From TMED14 sp002378565 (GTDB lineage: Bacteria; Bacteroidota; Bacteroidia; Flavobacteriales; Schleiferiaceae): a stretch of 64,000 nt of DNA. Positions 1-9,344 of this stretch are shown piece after piece; the first letter of the stretch is position 1; each line of letters starts with the position of its first letter. Below the pieces are notes generated by a model that was not told where the DNA came from, ran no database searches, and saw only the letters and a list, made by a program, of their open reading frames with translations. Position numbers and translations under genes: made by a program. The stretch is taken from NCBI GenBank assembly GCA_943846715.1, contig OX044356.1:620001-684000 (forward strand), read 5' to 3'.

Positions 1-447
1 GCAGCGTTCTCTTCTGCGGATTCAGCACTCACCGCATTGACGACCTCTTTGAGTGTTGATGTGTTGCGCGTTGAACTCATGTCAACAGATAAAGCAAAGC
101 AGGTTCGACAAAAGGCCCATGTACTTGTCACCATTGCTGTAGGTGCACTCATCGTCATGCTCAAGCCTTTCGCTGACCCAAGCATCATCAAAACCCTGTT
201 CACAGCAGCAGGTTACACCTATGGCCCCTTGCTTGGCCTGTTTGCCTATGGCATACTGAGTCAGCAAAGTCCACGGCAGGCCTGGCTGATCCCTGCCATT
301 GCCGTGACGAGCCCATTGTTGACTTATGCTGTTGCCACATTGTCACCAACAATCCTGAATTACACCTTTGGTTTTGAGTTGCTCTTACTCAATGGGGCAC
401 TCACCATGGCCATGCTGGCATTGGCACCAAAGGCAAAGCATACCTGA
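1..447 (+). CDS. Sodium:solute symporter family protein (5' truncated)
   Basis: The reading frame is open from base 1, so this is the C-terminal part (148 residues) of a longer gene. It begins with the segment AAFSSADSALTALTTS, which resembles the conserved SSADSAxTALTT stretch of the sodium:solute symporter (SSS) family that contributes to the Na+ site. Several hydrophobic helices follow (about residues 37-55, 68-85, 92-110 and 118-140). SSS proteins import sugars, amino acids, sialic acid or other solutes with Na+ across the inner membrane; the substrate cannot be told from this tail. The gene ends in a hairpin at 451-478 and converges on the large subtilase. A start inside the window (TTG at 37) is an artefact of the truncation. 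Confidence 0.8.
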   Translation, partial: AAFSSADSALTALTTSLSVDVLRVELMSTDKAKQVRQKAHVLVTIAVGALIVMLKPFADPSIIKTLFTAAGYTYGPLLGLFAYGILSQQSPRQAWLIPAIAVTSPLLTYAVATLSPTILNYTFGFELLLLNGALTMAMLALAPKAKHT

Positions 448-450
448 ACA

Positions 451-478
451 ACAAAGGCGACCCCATGGCCGCCTTTGT
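451..478. terminator. Hairpin between convergent genes
   Basis: A perfect 9-bp inverted repeat, ACAAAGGCG at 451-459 and CGCCTTTGT at 470-478 with a 10-base loop, sits between the stop of the symporter (447) and the stop of the convergent subtilase (507). No T-tract follows on either strand, so it is a plausible shared terminator or 3'-end protecting hairpin rather than a textbook intrinsic terminator. Confidence 0.4.
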
Positions 479-506
479 CAATTCGTAGGGTATGCCGATG
501 ACCCCG

Positions 507-3500
507 TCAATAACGAATCAATGGCAAGACCTTCACTTGATCCTTGCTGTGAATGCGAAGCATGTACCTGCCAGAAGGCAAGGCACCTAAATTCAATTGC
601 CCATCTTCAGGTAGATTGCTTTCAATGAGGGTCCGGCCAAGCATGTCGATGACCTCGTAAGACTGGACCACCGCATTTTGTGGCATATGCACCGTGATTT
701 GGCCATTGCTAGGGTTGGGTTGAATGAACCAATCTCCAGCGGATCCAGACTCATCGATTCCTACCCCTGAGATATAGAATGTGACATCAGTGCTGTCCCA
801 GCCACAACTGTTGTAACTCCCTAAAGTGACGACGTAATTGCCGCCAGCTGCATAGGTGTGAACGGGGTTTTGGGTGCTGGCGGTATTGCCATCGCCAAAG
901 TCCCAATGCCATTGACTTGGACTAGCTGTGGAGATGTCTGTGAATGTTGCAGTTTGCTGATTGATAGTGCGCGTGAATGCAGCAATGGTGGGGTAGCCTA
1001 GAGTGAACGACATGGTGTCATCATCCTGTCCACCTGCACTGTTCAAGGTCAAGATCACATCCTTTGACCCACCGGAGAAATAGGTCACCGTGTGGGGTCC
1101 TATGCCACTGGCTGTTCCCGGCGTGGAGCCAGGTCCAAAATTCCATGTTGCAAGGGCATTGCCAGAGTTCAAAGCAGTGAATTGAAGGCTGTCTCCAATG
1201 CAGGATGAGCTGCCAGCAGTGCTGCCAATGCTAGCAACTGGTGCGGCTGCACCCAGGTTGTAAACTTGCACATTGTCAATGTATAAGTTGTTGCCGTAGC
1301 CATTGATAGCGGCAAAGCGGAATTTCACTGATGGACCAGATACTGCAGAGGGTAGTAGCACCGTGTCACTGCGCCAAGCGCCAGCTGAGTTGGGTGTGAA
1401 TGCAGCGGATTGGAAACTCACCGTCGACAAGGCAGATCCCTGCTTGAGGTAGCTGGTAGCTGTCCATGTAGATCCACAGTTGGTTGACACATCCACGCGC
1501 AAGCCATCCAGGTAGTTGGCGCTGTAGGCAGCATAGGCAACATCAAAGACTAAAATCGCTTGACTTGCACCGGTCAAGTCAACCCCAGGGGTTACCAAAC
1601 GATCCTCACTCAAGGGGTTGTTGTAAGTGAAATTGTCCATGTAGGCAGTTTTGGTTGACACGCCAGAAGAACCAATGGCAATTTTGTCGGACCACGTGGT
1701 GCCGTTGTCTAAATTGTCAATCTGCCAGCCATTTGGCAAGAAGGTGTTAAAGGGTTCAGCGAAAGGAAGGGCGGCGCCGCCATTGATGACGATGTTTCCT
1801 GCGCCAAACGCTGTATCACTGCCGTTGCCATTGCTTGCAATCAGACGAACGCTGTAGTTGCCATAGCTTGTGAAAGCGACTTGTGGGTGTTGGCTCGTTG
1901 AGTCTGTGCCATTCAAATAGCTGAAGCCTGAGGCAGGCAATAGGGTCCATAGCCATTGGTTGGGACTATTGACACTTAGGTCACTCAGGTCAACAACTTC
2001 ATTCACACAGGGGGCCATGTTGCTGATAGAAAGGATGGCGGTAGGTGAAGAACTGACTTCCGTGATGCTAACTTCATCAATGGCCATATCAGAAGACCAG
2101 CTAGATCCTGTGATGCCCCTGAAGCGAATTTGTACAACTTGACCCACGTAAGATGTCAAGCTGATGGCTTTTTCAATCCAAAGACTGCCTTGACTACCAG
2201 TCACGGGGGTAATGATGTCATTGACCCATTGGCCTTGACTCATGATGTCCACATGCAGTTCGCCCATGTTACTGCCATTCATGTGGTACCAGAATTTTAT
2301 TTCTGGCAAGGTGGCAGATGTGAGATCAATGCATGGTGTCATGCCAAGTGCTTCAGCATAATTGCAGCCCCCAGATGCTTCTAGGTACAAGTATTTGTCT
2401 CCAGATGCTCCAGATTGCCCACCAGATGGACCGGTTCCAGATGACGCAGTGCCACCTGAATGGGTTCGCCAGTCATGGTCGTCAAAGCTGCCGTTGAGCG
2501 CATTGGTCCAATGGCCAGCAAGGGAGCAGGTCGTGTTGCCACAATTGGTTGATGTGCCACAGTTGAAGAAACCATTGAAGTTCTGCAAGTAGGGCAGGGC
2601 ATAGGTAGAATCTGATTGCAGGACAGAGAAACTGCCTTCCAGGCTGTCATTGCCTAAATACTGATCCCCTGGCATTTCAGTCCATACCCGGTAGGTGTAA
2701 TTGCCTAAAGCGCTAGCTGAAATCGCATTGCTCCAAACATAGCTGATGACTTGCGTAGGAATCAAATAACTCGACAAGGTGTCCCTTGTGATGGCGCCAC
2801 TGCCAATTTGCAGGGCAATAGGGAGATTAAACAAGGTGTCAGAGCCACCGTTTTTGAGTGAAATGGCTAGATCCAAACTGCTGGTGTTCTGGCAATCGGG
2901 GATGCCGCCGATGGGGCTAGTCAATTGAATCAATTGCGCATCTGTCTGCAAGACGCACCCCATCAGTCCAGGGTTTTTTTCGATGGCATAGGCCCGCTCA
3001 CCAACCATGCCACCAGGGGTAATAGCTGCAACAGAATACCATTGTGTGATGCCGTTGTTGACATTGTGAAGGACCGTGTAATTGCCATTGACGGTATCGA
3101 TGGGATCCATGTACTTGCTGCCTAGCTGGTAAACCACGTAGCCAGAGGCACCCGACACAGCATTCCACGTCAGTCTCAGTGAGTCAGGGCAGGCCCATGC
3201 GACCTGAATATTTGATGGCACGGCCACACGACCCATGCGGGCATTGCTGGTGTCTGATTGACTGCCACGTGTGATTTGCATGACCATGTCATCACCCGCA
3301 CCGGAAGGTACAGTGAAGATGGCCTGTCGTTGGTTGGCAGTTGGTGAAGCCACGGTAGTCCACGATGTGCCGCCATTGCTTGATAGCTGAATAGCAAAGG
3401 ATGCACTGCCAGGTGAGGCATCCCATCGGATGGGGTAGTTGGTTGATGGTTTGAGCACCTCGCCACCAATGGGGTAGGTGAGTTCAACAGCTTGCTCAAT

Positions 3501-5357
3501 AAAACTGTAAGTAACCCAGTAGGTCTGTGTGCCTATGGCGACGGATGCATCGACAATGAGCTTGTATTGACCGCCTGAGGGATTGAGTACAGTGAATTGC
3601 TCACTGTTGTTTAAGGAGTCTACAGCTCTTGTGGCATTGCCGTTCAATGCAGCGCTGTTAGGCGTAGGGTCAAGGACCCATGGCAGCCAACTGGATGCAT
3701 CCTGGACCAATAAGCCATTGAGATCATTCACCAATGCACGCTGTGCATTGACGGTGGCTTCGGGATCTGTCCAATGCAGCATCACGCGCAGTTCACCTAA
3801 ACCTGCAGGAACCAAAATGCTCACAGTGTCAACCTGTCCATTGGCAATGGTGTCGGGAACGAACCAATTATTTTCAATGGCTTTCACTGCACGCAAGGCA
3901 TTCATGCGGCCATAGCCGTGTTTGTAATCCGGACCAGGGTTGCCAAGGTCGTCTGCCGTGTTGGTTAGTATGGCTTTCATCAAGCCACCCGCAGGCTCTG
4001 AACCATTGTGATTTTGCTTGTAGGCATCCCATAGTTGTGCCATGACACCAGCCACGCCTGGGCAAGACATGGATGTCCCTGTTTTGACGCCATAGCTGTT
4101 GGGTGAAATCGTGGAATAAACACTGGTTCCCATCGCAGATATGTCAGGCTTGATACGTCCATCATGAGCTGGTCCGCGGCTACTTGACCCTGCGAGCACA
4201 TCATTGGACATGAGGTTTGCCGTAGCAATCACGTTCTTGCCTTGCTTGTGTCCGCCAGTGATGTTTCCCCAGCCACTTCCGGCTCCATAGCTGCAATTGG
4301 AAGACCCTGAATTGCCTGCGCTGAACACATGCATCAAGGAATAGTTGTCACGAATATCTTGGTCCATGGTTCGTGTGAATGAGGTGTAACCCGCATTGCA
4401 ACCATTGGAGTAGGAGGACGCGGTGACTCGCACGCCATAGGTTAGGTAGTCACCATCCACATTGTTCAGGTTAGCAGGGTAGCTTGAGTAGACCAGGTCT
4501 GCCCCGGGAGCTTGACCTTGTCCGTTTGGGTCCAGGTTGCCAGCACCTAGAATGGTTCCTGCAACGTGATCGCCATGGTCGCCATTGGAAGCGCCTGATC
4601 GATTGAAAAGGATGCGTCCAGTGAAGTCAATGTGTGGAACGATATCGCCATCATCCCCGTGCCCGACAGTGATGCCACTGCCATCGTATTCGCGGCCACC
4701 AGCATAAGGGACGCGGAGGGCATTGGAACGGTGGTTTTTGGAGCCAGTGTAATTCTCTTTCTCTGCTGGCGCTTCGCGTTGTTGAACCCATACAATGCTT
4801 GGGATGCTGGCAAGCAAACGCAAATCATCGGGACGGATGCTGGCTTTGAAAGAACGCCCAGTGTAAGATAAAACCTGAGCACCCAAAGCCTCTGCGGATT
4901 GTATGGCAGTGTGAAGGGATTCAACATCGTGGACTTCTGCAAGGATTTCCCAACGATCGCCAATCCAGGTGTAGGCTGGCACATTGCCGCTGGCCAATTG
5001 CTCAGACAATTTCATGACAGGCAACAAGGGTGAAAACCCTGAGATTTTCAGTGCTTCAATAGCAAGCCATGCTTGCGGAGTCACTGGCATGGACAGGATG
5101 TAAGATTTGAATGGCAAATAGCCATGCATCTCAATTCCCGCAATGAAAAGTGTTTGAAGTTGCGCATCTGTGATCATGTCTGACAAGCTGATCACGCGAA
5201 GCACGCGCTGTGCATCTTGTTCAGATTTAGACAGTTGACGAAGCTCAGTGCCTTGGGCTGGATTGAGGTGGTAGGTGCCAGATTGAAACAGCACCTTACT
5301 TTGGCCAAAAGTCAAAAAACTAAGGGAAAGCAGGGCAATGGAGTAGAGGTTTCGCAT
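507..5357 (-). CDS. Secreted S8 subtilisin-like serine protease, T9SS type A cargo
   Basis: A 1616-residue extracellular protease. A signal peptide (residues 1-18, ending FGQ) is followed by a prodomain and an S8 catalytic domain with the triad D235 (GDDGD), H261 (HGDHVAG) and S429 (GTSMS), plus the oxyanion Asn N349 (SAGNSG). Downstream come a P/jelly-roll-like region, an FN3-like module (about 680-770), a MAM-like module (about 920-1105, with FWYHMNG and DMAIDEV), a PKD-like module, a second MAM-like module (about 1200-1365), two more PKD modules (one with WDFGDGNT) and a T9SS type A sorting domain (about 1540-1616, with PNPSNG and LPSGRYMLRI). Such enzymes are exported by Sec, moved over the outer membrane by T9SS and usually anchored on A-LPS. 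The ATG at 5357 gives a good signal peptide. The MAM-like modules are related to those in the 31.3-37.6 kb protein. Substrate unknown. Confidence 0.93.
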   Translation of the reverse strand: MRNLYSIALLSLSFLTFGQSKVLFQSGTYHLNPAQGTELRQLSKSEQDAQRVLRVISLSDMITDAQLQTLFIAGIEMHGYLPFKSYILSMPVTPQAWLAIEALKISGFSPLLPVMKLSEQLASGNVPAYTWIGDRWEILAEVHDVESLHTAIQSAEALGAQVLSYTGRSFKASIRPDDLRLLASIPSIVWVQQREAPAEKENYTGSKNHRSNALRVPYAGGREYDGSGITVGHGDDGDIVPHIDFTGRILFNRSGASNGDHGDHVAGTILGAGNLDPNGQGQAPGADLVYSSYPANLNNVDGDYLTYGVRVTASSYSNGCNAGYTSFTRTMDQDIRDNYSLMHVFSAGNSGSSNCSYGAGSGWGNITGGHKQGKNVIATANLMSNDVLAGSSSRGPAHDGRIKPDISAMGTSVYSTISPNSYGVKTGTSMSCPGVAGVMAQLWDAYKQNHNGSEPAGGLMKAILTNTADDLGNPGPDYKHGYGRMNALRAVKAIENNWFVPDTIANGQVDTVSILVPAGLGELRVMLHWTDPEATVNAQRALVNDLNGLLVQDASSWLPWVLDPTPNSAALNGNATRAVDSLNNSEQFTVLNPSGGQYKLIVDASVAIGTQTYWVTYSFIEQAVELTYPIGGEVLKPSTNYPIRWDASPGSASFAIQLSSNGGTSWTTVASPTANQRQAIFTVPSGAGDDMVMQITRGSQSDTSNARMGRVAVPSNIQVAWACPDSLRLTWNAVSGASGYVVYQLGSKYMDPIDTVNGNYTVLHNVNNGITQWYSVAAITPGGMVGERAYAIEKNPGLMGCVLQTDAQLIQLTSPIGGIPDCQNTSSLDLAISLKNGGSDTLFNLPIALQIGSGAITRDTLSSYLIPTQVISYVWSNAISASALGNYTYRVWTEMPGDQYLGNDSLEGSFSVLQSDSTYALPYLQNFNGFFNCGTSTNCGNTTCSLAGHWTNALNGSFDDHDWRTHSGGTASSGTGPSGGQSGASGDKYLYLEASGGCNYAEALGMTPCIDLTSATLPEIKFWYHMNGSNMGELHVDIMSQGQWVNDIITPVTGSQGSLWIEKAISLTSYVGQVVQIRFRGITGSSWSSDMAIDEVSITEVSSSPTAILSISNMAPCVNEVVDLSDLSVNSPNQWLWTLLPASGFSYLNGTDSTSQHPQVAFTSYGNYSVRLIASNGNGSDTAFGAGNIVINGGAALPFAEPFNTFLPNGWQIDNLDNGTTWSDKIAIGSSGVSTKTAYMDNFTYNNPLSEDRLVTPGVDLTGASQAILVFDVAYAAYSANYLDGLRVDVSTNCGSTWTATSYLKQGSALSTVSFQSAAFTPNSAGAWRSDTVLLPSAVSGPSVKFRFAAINGYGNNLYIDNVQVYNLGAAAPVASIGSTAGSSSCIGDSLQFTALNSGNALATWNFGPGSTPGTASGIGPHTVTYFSGGSKDVILTLNSAGGQDDDTMSFTLGYPTIAAFTRTINQQTATFTDISTASPSQWHWDFGDGNTASTQNPVHTYAAGGNYVVTLGSYNSCGWDSTDVTFYISGVGIDESGSAGDWFIQPNPSNGQITVHMPQNAVVQSYEVIDMLGRTLIESNLPEDGQLNLGALPSGRYMLRIHSKDQVKVLPLIRY

Positions 5358-5406
5358 GGGCTTAATGAACTAACTAAGGTTAAAGGACCAGCAAGGTATG
5401 TCATGA

Positions 5407-5438
5407 CTCAGTCTCTAAAGACTGAGCGCTTTTTTTTT
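5407..5438 (+). terminator. Strong intrinsic terminator, plus-strand orientation
   Basis: Perfect 8-bp stem CTCAGTCT (5407-5414) / AGACTGAG (5419-5426) with a CTAA loop, then CGC and nine T residues (5430-5438). The T-tract follows the hairpin only on the plus strand, yet both flanking genes lie on the minus strand, so the gene it would terminate is not apparent. See findings. Confidence 0.75.
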
Positions 5439-5455
5439 ATCAAATAAGTGCTTAA

Positions 5456-5959
5456 CTAATGGCCCTTGCGTTTCCCTTTGCGATTTCCCTTGGCCTGCTT
5501 GACGGCAAGGCTTGCGTCTAGCCCTTTTGCAATGTCCTCAATGGCAGGGCATACGCTGCAGTTTTTTGCATGGAGACTTAGCAGTTGATGCTGCTTGACG
5601 CGATCACTGTGTGGGTATTCTCTACAGGCCTTTGGCCTAACGTCATAGATGCCACAGCGATTGTCACCACCAAGGAATGGACAGGGTAGGTGTTGAAGTA
5701 CCCAGTCCTGGTCTTCATCGATTCGCAAGTACGTCGCTTCAAATTGGGCAGTTTGCATCTTCAAGTGCTTGGCAACTCGTTCCCTGTCTTTCTTTGTCCA
5801 CAAGGGGCCTGTGGTTTTGCAGCAATTGGCACAGGTCAGGCAATCGATGCGATCAAAGGCCTTGTCGTGCAAGTCATGCATGACGTTATCCAGCTGCCGA
5901 GGCGGTTTCTTCTTTAAACGAAGAAATACAGATGAGAGATGCTCTACCGAATCACTCAT
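5456..5959 (-). CDS. YkgJ-family cysteine cluster protein
   Basis: 167 residues, predicted cytoplasmic, of the YkgJ/CxxCxxCC family (putative metal-chelating proteins of uncertain function). The cysteines are C40, C43, C46 and C47 (CLTCANCC), C93 in LPCPFL, C102 in RCGIY and C112 in RPKACREYP, with an extra pair C134/C137. The C-terminus is very basic (KGNRKGKRKGH). The start at 5959 is chosen over an in-frame ATG at 5974 because it gives a compact 8-base overlap with the stop of the upstream thioredoxin-like gene (AATGAGTGA), typical of translational coupling. It is the last gene of the minus-strand run beginning at 10049. Family assignment is firm, biochemical role is not known. Confidence 0.85.
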   Translation of the reverse strand: MSDSVEHLSSVFLRLKKKPPRQLDNVMHDLHDKAFDRIDCLTCANCCKTTGPLWTKKDRERVAKHLKMQTAQFEATYLRIDEDQDWVLQHLPCPFLGGDNRCGIYDVRPKACREYPHSDRVKQHQLLSLHAKNCSVCPAIEDIAKGLDASLAVKQAKGNRKGKRKGH

Positions 5960-7175
5960 TGAGCAACTCTTCAATGTGTGATTTTTGTTCAGCTAACCAC
6001 GCTTTATAAAGGCTGGTTCCGGGGCCATTGAATCCCGCATGAACTTCTCTCACAAGGCCTTGTCGGTCCAGCAGGATAGCGGTTGGGTAGGACATGAAGT
6101 TACTCAAGCCAGGCAGCAGCTGTTCAACGGCTCCTTTGTCTGCTTTGCCAGCATAAAGGACGGGGTATGCCATGCCAATGTCATGAACCATTTTAATCAA
6201 TGCTGGCCTTGCAATCAATGGGTCTTCGGACCGTTCAAAAGCAAGGGCAATCACATCCAGTCCGCGTTCGTGGTATTCCTGGTAGATCTCCTTCAAGGCC
6301 TCGCTCTCATCCATGCAGTTAGGACACCAAGATCCAAGGATTTGAATCAAAGTAACCCGATTAGCATGACCATCGTAGGTGAAACTCTCTCCTGTGGCAT
6401 GATCTGGCAGTGTGAATTGCAAGGGTGCATCACCCTCATGGTAACTGCTGAGCTGCGTTGGGTCACTGAGTGAAGCATTTGCATCTGCATGGCCTTCAAA
6501 GGTTTCAGCGTAGACAGCACCTGATTGGTGCAGTCCTTGAATGCCCTTGTCGGTGATTACCATGTCAAAAATATAGGCATGAATGCCATCAAAGGTGCTA
6601 AGCATGAGGTGGTTGCCATGGCGATTGCCTGCCAGAAATCGGTAGTCACCTGTTTCAGTCATGATGCTGCCAGTGACCACGCCATTGCCATGGCTTTGGA
6701 ATTCAGCGATTGCTTGTTTTGGCGCTTCAGTTGAGGTGGCCATGGTTGTGGCATAGCGTTCAGCCAATGGCCATAGGGTGCTGTCAGATTCATTAGCCAT
6801 GCCAGTGGGGCTGAACCGGCGTTTTTTGTGTTCAGTCAAGCTGCCAGTGATGGGGTAGGACTCATCCCTATCAGGTCGCAACCAAAAGCCGCTGAATTGC
6901 GCATGATCGTCACTGAACAGAAGGTGAAATTGGCCTTGAAAGGCCTTCAATTCATAGACTTGCATGTTGTCATCGCTGACATGGCTCCATGTCAAAGGAA
7001 GCTGTTCGTCCCCATTGACAATGCACAGAGATTCCCCTTTTTGTTCAATGAAAAAAGGCAGCTCTCGGTTGTCAGCTAAATTGATGTGGCTGAGATAGGT
7101 CGTCATGTCAGGGGATGTGCTGCAGGCCATGGTGATGCATGCCAGGCCAAGTGTGATTTTGAAGCTATGGGTCAT
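5952..7175 (-). CDS. Thioredoxin-like (TlpA/AhpC-type) lipoprotein
   Basis: 407 residues. The N-terminus looks like a lipoprotein signal peptide, probably with the lipidated cysteine C18 (ITMAC, a slightly atypical lipobox). Residues about 20-245 form a beta-rich domain I cannot name. The C-terminal third is a thioredoxin fold with the redox pair C284-P-N-C287 in GSWCPNC and the cis-Pro region SYPTAIL. TlpA-like proteins reduce or isomerise disulfides of envelope proteins, for example in cytochrome c maturation or oxidative stress repair. A GGAGG stretch lies just 1 base before the ATG, too close to be a normal ribosome binding site. It sits 14 bases after the phosphohexomutase stop and overlaps the YkgJ-like gene. 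Confidence 0.88.
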   Translation of the reverse strand: MTHSFKITLGLACITMACSTSPDMTTYLSHINLADNRELPFFIEQKGESLCIVNGDEQLPLTWSHVSDDNMQVYELKAFQGQFHLLFSDDHAQFSGFWLRPDRDESYPITGSLTEHKKRRFSPTGMANESDSTLWPLAERYATTMATSTEAPKQAIAEFQSHGNGVVTGSIMTETGDYRFLAGNRHGNHLMLSTFDGIHAYIFDMVITDKGIQGLHQSGAVYAETFEGHADANASLSDPTQLSSYHEGDAPLQFTLPDHATGESFTYDGHANRVTLIQILGSWCPNCMDESEALKEIYQEYHERGLDVIALAFERSEDPLIARPALIKMVHDIGMAYPVLYAGKADKGAVEQLLPGLSNFMSYPTAILLDRQGLVREVHAGFNGPGTSLYKAWLAEQKSHIEELLNE

Positions 7176-7189
7176 GCCTCCAAGGTAGC

Positions 7190-8875
7190 TTAGAGCGCAG
7201 TGATAATGGCTTCGTAGGACGCAATGCGTGATTCAAGTGCCTGCTTGCCGCTGACATAATCTTCCCGCAGATGGCTTTGACGCAAGGCGGGGCCTAGGGT
7301 GTTGAAGTAGTACTTGATCTTAGGTTCAGTGCCTGAAGGCCTTGCCGTGATGCGATCCCCATTGCTCATGTGAAGTTGAATGACATTGCTTGCAGGCAAC
7401 CCCGTTTGATCTGGATGCATGTAGTCAGTGACGGATTGCACTTGAATACCTGCCAGGTCTGTAGGGCATTGATTCCTTAAGCGATCCATGATGCCTTTGA
7501 TGTCTGCTTCACCACGACGCCCTGTCTTGACCACGCTCAATAAATGATCGTGGTGTAAGCCATGTTCGCAGTAGAGGTCCATCAAGTCATCCAAAAGGTT
7601 TTTGCCACGGGATTTTGCGTCAGCTGCAGCCTCTGCAATCATGCACGCACTAGCGATCGCATCTTTGTCTCTGACCTTATCCCCAATGAGGTAGCCATAG
7701 CTTTCTTCACCGCCAACGATGAAAGTGTGGTCATCCATGGCCTGAATTTGCTGAGCAATCCACTTGAAGCCAGTCAAGGTAGTAACATGCTTCACTTGGT
7801 GTTTTGCTGCAATGTGATTGATCAATGTGGTGGTGACAACGGTTGATGCAGTGAAAGCATTGTCGGGCAATTGCTGGGATTTTGCGCTATTTGACAAGAC
7901 ATGGTTTACCAGCAATGAGGCGATTTGATTGCCGTTGATTATGCGCATTACCCCATCGTGATCCATGAGTGCAATGCCAACGCGATCAGCGTCAGGGTCA
8001 CAGCCAATCACCAGATCTGCACCTAATTCATGGGCCTTGTTGATGGCCAGCTCAAGAGCTGCGGCTTCTTCAGGGTTGGGAGACTGAACCGTAGGGAAGT
8101 TGCCGTCGGGTTCAGCTTGGGAGGCAAGTACATGAACCTGGCTGAATCCAAAACGCTTCAATGCCTCAGGCAGCAGTGTGATTGCTGTGCCATGGAGGGA
8201 GGTGAACACCACAGAGAGATCCCTTGCCTTGGTCAATTGCATGGACTCAAGCATGTTTATGTAGACCTGATCCATGGCTTCCCCTAAGCGATGAATGCGA
8301 CCTTGCCCACCGGACCACAGGATGTCGCCAATGGTCACGTTCCTGACTGATTGAAGGATGTCAGCATCTTGTGGAGGGACGATTTGCCCACCATCCTTGC
8401 CGTAGACCTTGTAGCCATTGTAGGCTTTGGGGTTGTGTGAAGCGGTGATGACAATGCCAGCATCACATCCCTTCTCTCTAAGGGCAAAACTCAACAGGGG
8501 AGTGGGTCTGAGTGAATCAAAGAGGTAAACGTCGATGCCGTTTGCAGCTAGCACATTGGCAGCAGTTTCAGCAAAGTGTTGGCTGTTGATGCGGCAATCG
8601 CAAGCAATTGCAACAGATAGCTTGTCAGGTCCTTTCAATGCATTGGCTAGGCCCTGTGTGGCTTGCCCAATGGTGTAGCGGTTGATGCCATTGCTGCCCA
8701 GTCGCATGATGCCACGCATGCCACCTGTGCCAAATTCTAAAAGCTTGTAAAAGGACTCATTGAATCCATCAGGGTCATCTGTTTTTAGGGCTTCAATGGC
8801 CAACTTGTCAGCCTTGTCAATGGGCGCATTGAGCCAGCTGTCAGCATGAATCAGGGCCTGTGAGTCTAGGCTCAT
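7190..8875 (-). CDS. Phospho-sugar mutase (phosphoglucomutase/phosphomannomutase)
   Basis: 561 residues, the length of the long PgcA-type branch of the alpha-D-phosphohexomutase family. It interconverts hexose 1- and 6-phosphates, probably glucose or mannose, in the cytoplasm. The phosphoserine loop is TASHNP (S146), the Mg2+ loop is DPDADR, the sugar-binding loop is GGEESYG and the phosphate-binding loop is RPSGTEPK. The ATG at 8875 overlaps the ribH stop by 4 bases (ATGA); an in-frame GTG at 8884 is less likely. A second, shorter paralogue (GlmM-like) lies at 24202-25614, so this one probably covers the glucose/mannose branch. Substrate preference is inferred from length only. Confidence 0.93.
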   Translation of the reverse strand: MSLDSQALIHADSWLNAPIDKADKLAIEALKTDDPDGFNESFYKLLEFGTGGMRGIMRLGSNGINRYTIGQATQGLANALKGPDKLSVAIACDCRINSQHFAETAANVLAANGIDVYLFDSLRPTPLLSFALREKGCDAGIVITASHNPKAYNGYKVYGKDGGQIVPPQDADILQSVRNVTIGDILWSGGQGRIHRLGEAMDQVYINMLESMQLTKARDLSVVFTSLHGTAITLLPEALKRFGFSQVHVLASQAEPDGNFPTVQSPNPEEAAALELAINKAHELGADLVIGCDPDADRVGIALMDHDGVMRIINGNQIASLLVNHVLSNSAKSQQLPDNAFTASTVVTTTLINHIAAKHQVKHVTTLTGFKWIAQQIQAMDDHTFIVGGEESYGYLIGDKVRDKDAIASACMIAEAAADAKSRGKNLLDDLMDLYCEHGLHHDHLLSVVKTGRRGEADIKGIMDRLRNQCPTDLAGIQVQSVTDYMHPDQTGLPASNVIQLHMSNGDRITARPSGTEPKIKYYFNTLGPALRQSHLREDYVSGKQALESRIASYEAIITAL

Positions 8876-9342
8876 GGTTGACACATTTTTACAGCGGCTA
8901 CAGCAGCTTCACTGCCTTTGTTGCCCATGATTCCACCAGAACGGGCAATGGATTGTTCCCGATTGTCATCGGTCAGTAGGCAAAAAATCACTGGAATGTT
9001 ACCAGTCGCGTTCAAAAGGGCGATACCCTGGGTGACGCCGGAACAAACAAATTCAAAATGGGCTGTCTCTCCTCGAATCACTGAACCAATGGCAATGACT
9101 GCATCGTATTGACCGGATTCAGCTGCGACCTTGCAGCCATGAATCAGCTCAAAACTGCCTGGTACAGGACGGATTGTGACATGGTCGGGTTCAATGCCGA
9201 TTTGAATCAAGGTGTCAACGGCGCCGTCTCTCAGTCCTCCGGTGATGTCGTTGTTCCATTCTGAAACCACCAAGGCGATGTGTAACCCTTGAGCGGAAGG
9301 GGCAGAGTCAAGGTTCAATTTTCCTCGCTGAGCCGTTGCCAT
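8872..9342 (-). CDS. ribH: 6,7-dimethyl-8-ribityllumazine synthase
   Basis: 156 residues, full length for RibH. It condenses 5-amino-6-ribitylamino-uracil with 3,4-dihydroxy-2-butanone 4-phosphate, the penultimate step of riboflavin synthesis, in the cytoplasm, usually in pentamers or 60-mer capsids. Visible motifs are SEWN (pyrimidine binding), PGSFE, GSVIRGET and the catalytic-region H95 in ETAHFE. It begins 2 bases after the TPR gene stop and overlaps the phosphohexomutase start by 4 bases. No other riboflavin gene is in the window. Confidence 0.97.
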   Translation of the reverse strand: MATAQRGKLNLDSAPSAQGLHIALVVSEWNNDITGGLRDGAVDTLIQIGIEPDHVTIRPVPGSFELIHGCKVAAESGQYDAVIAIGSVIRGETAHFEFVCSGVTQGIALLNATGNIPVIFCLLTDDNREQSIARSGGIMGNKGSEAAVAAVKMCQP

Positions 9343-9344
9343 GG

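Noticed and set aside
4547..4984. 145-codon minus-strand frame inside the subtilase gene
   Set aside because: It overlaps the catalytic domain coding region in another frame and shows no domain pattern.
7176..7181. GGAGG before the thioredoxin-like lipoprotein as a Shine-Dalgarno site
   Set aside because: It lies one base from the ATG, too close for normal use; Shine-Dalgarno sites are otherwise scarce here.
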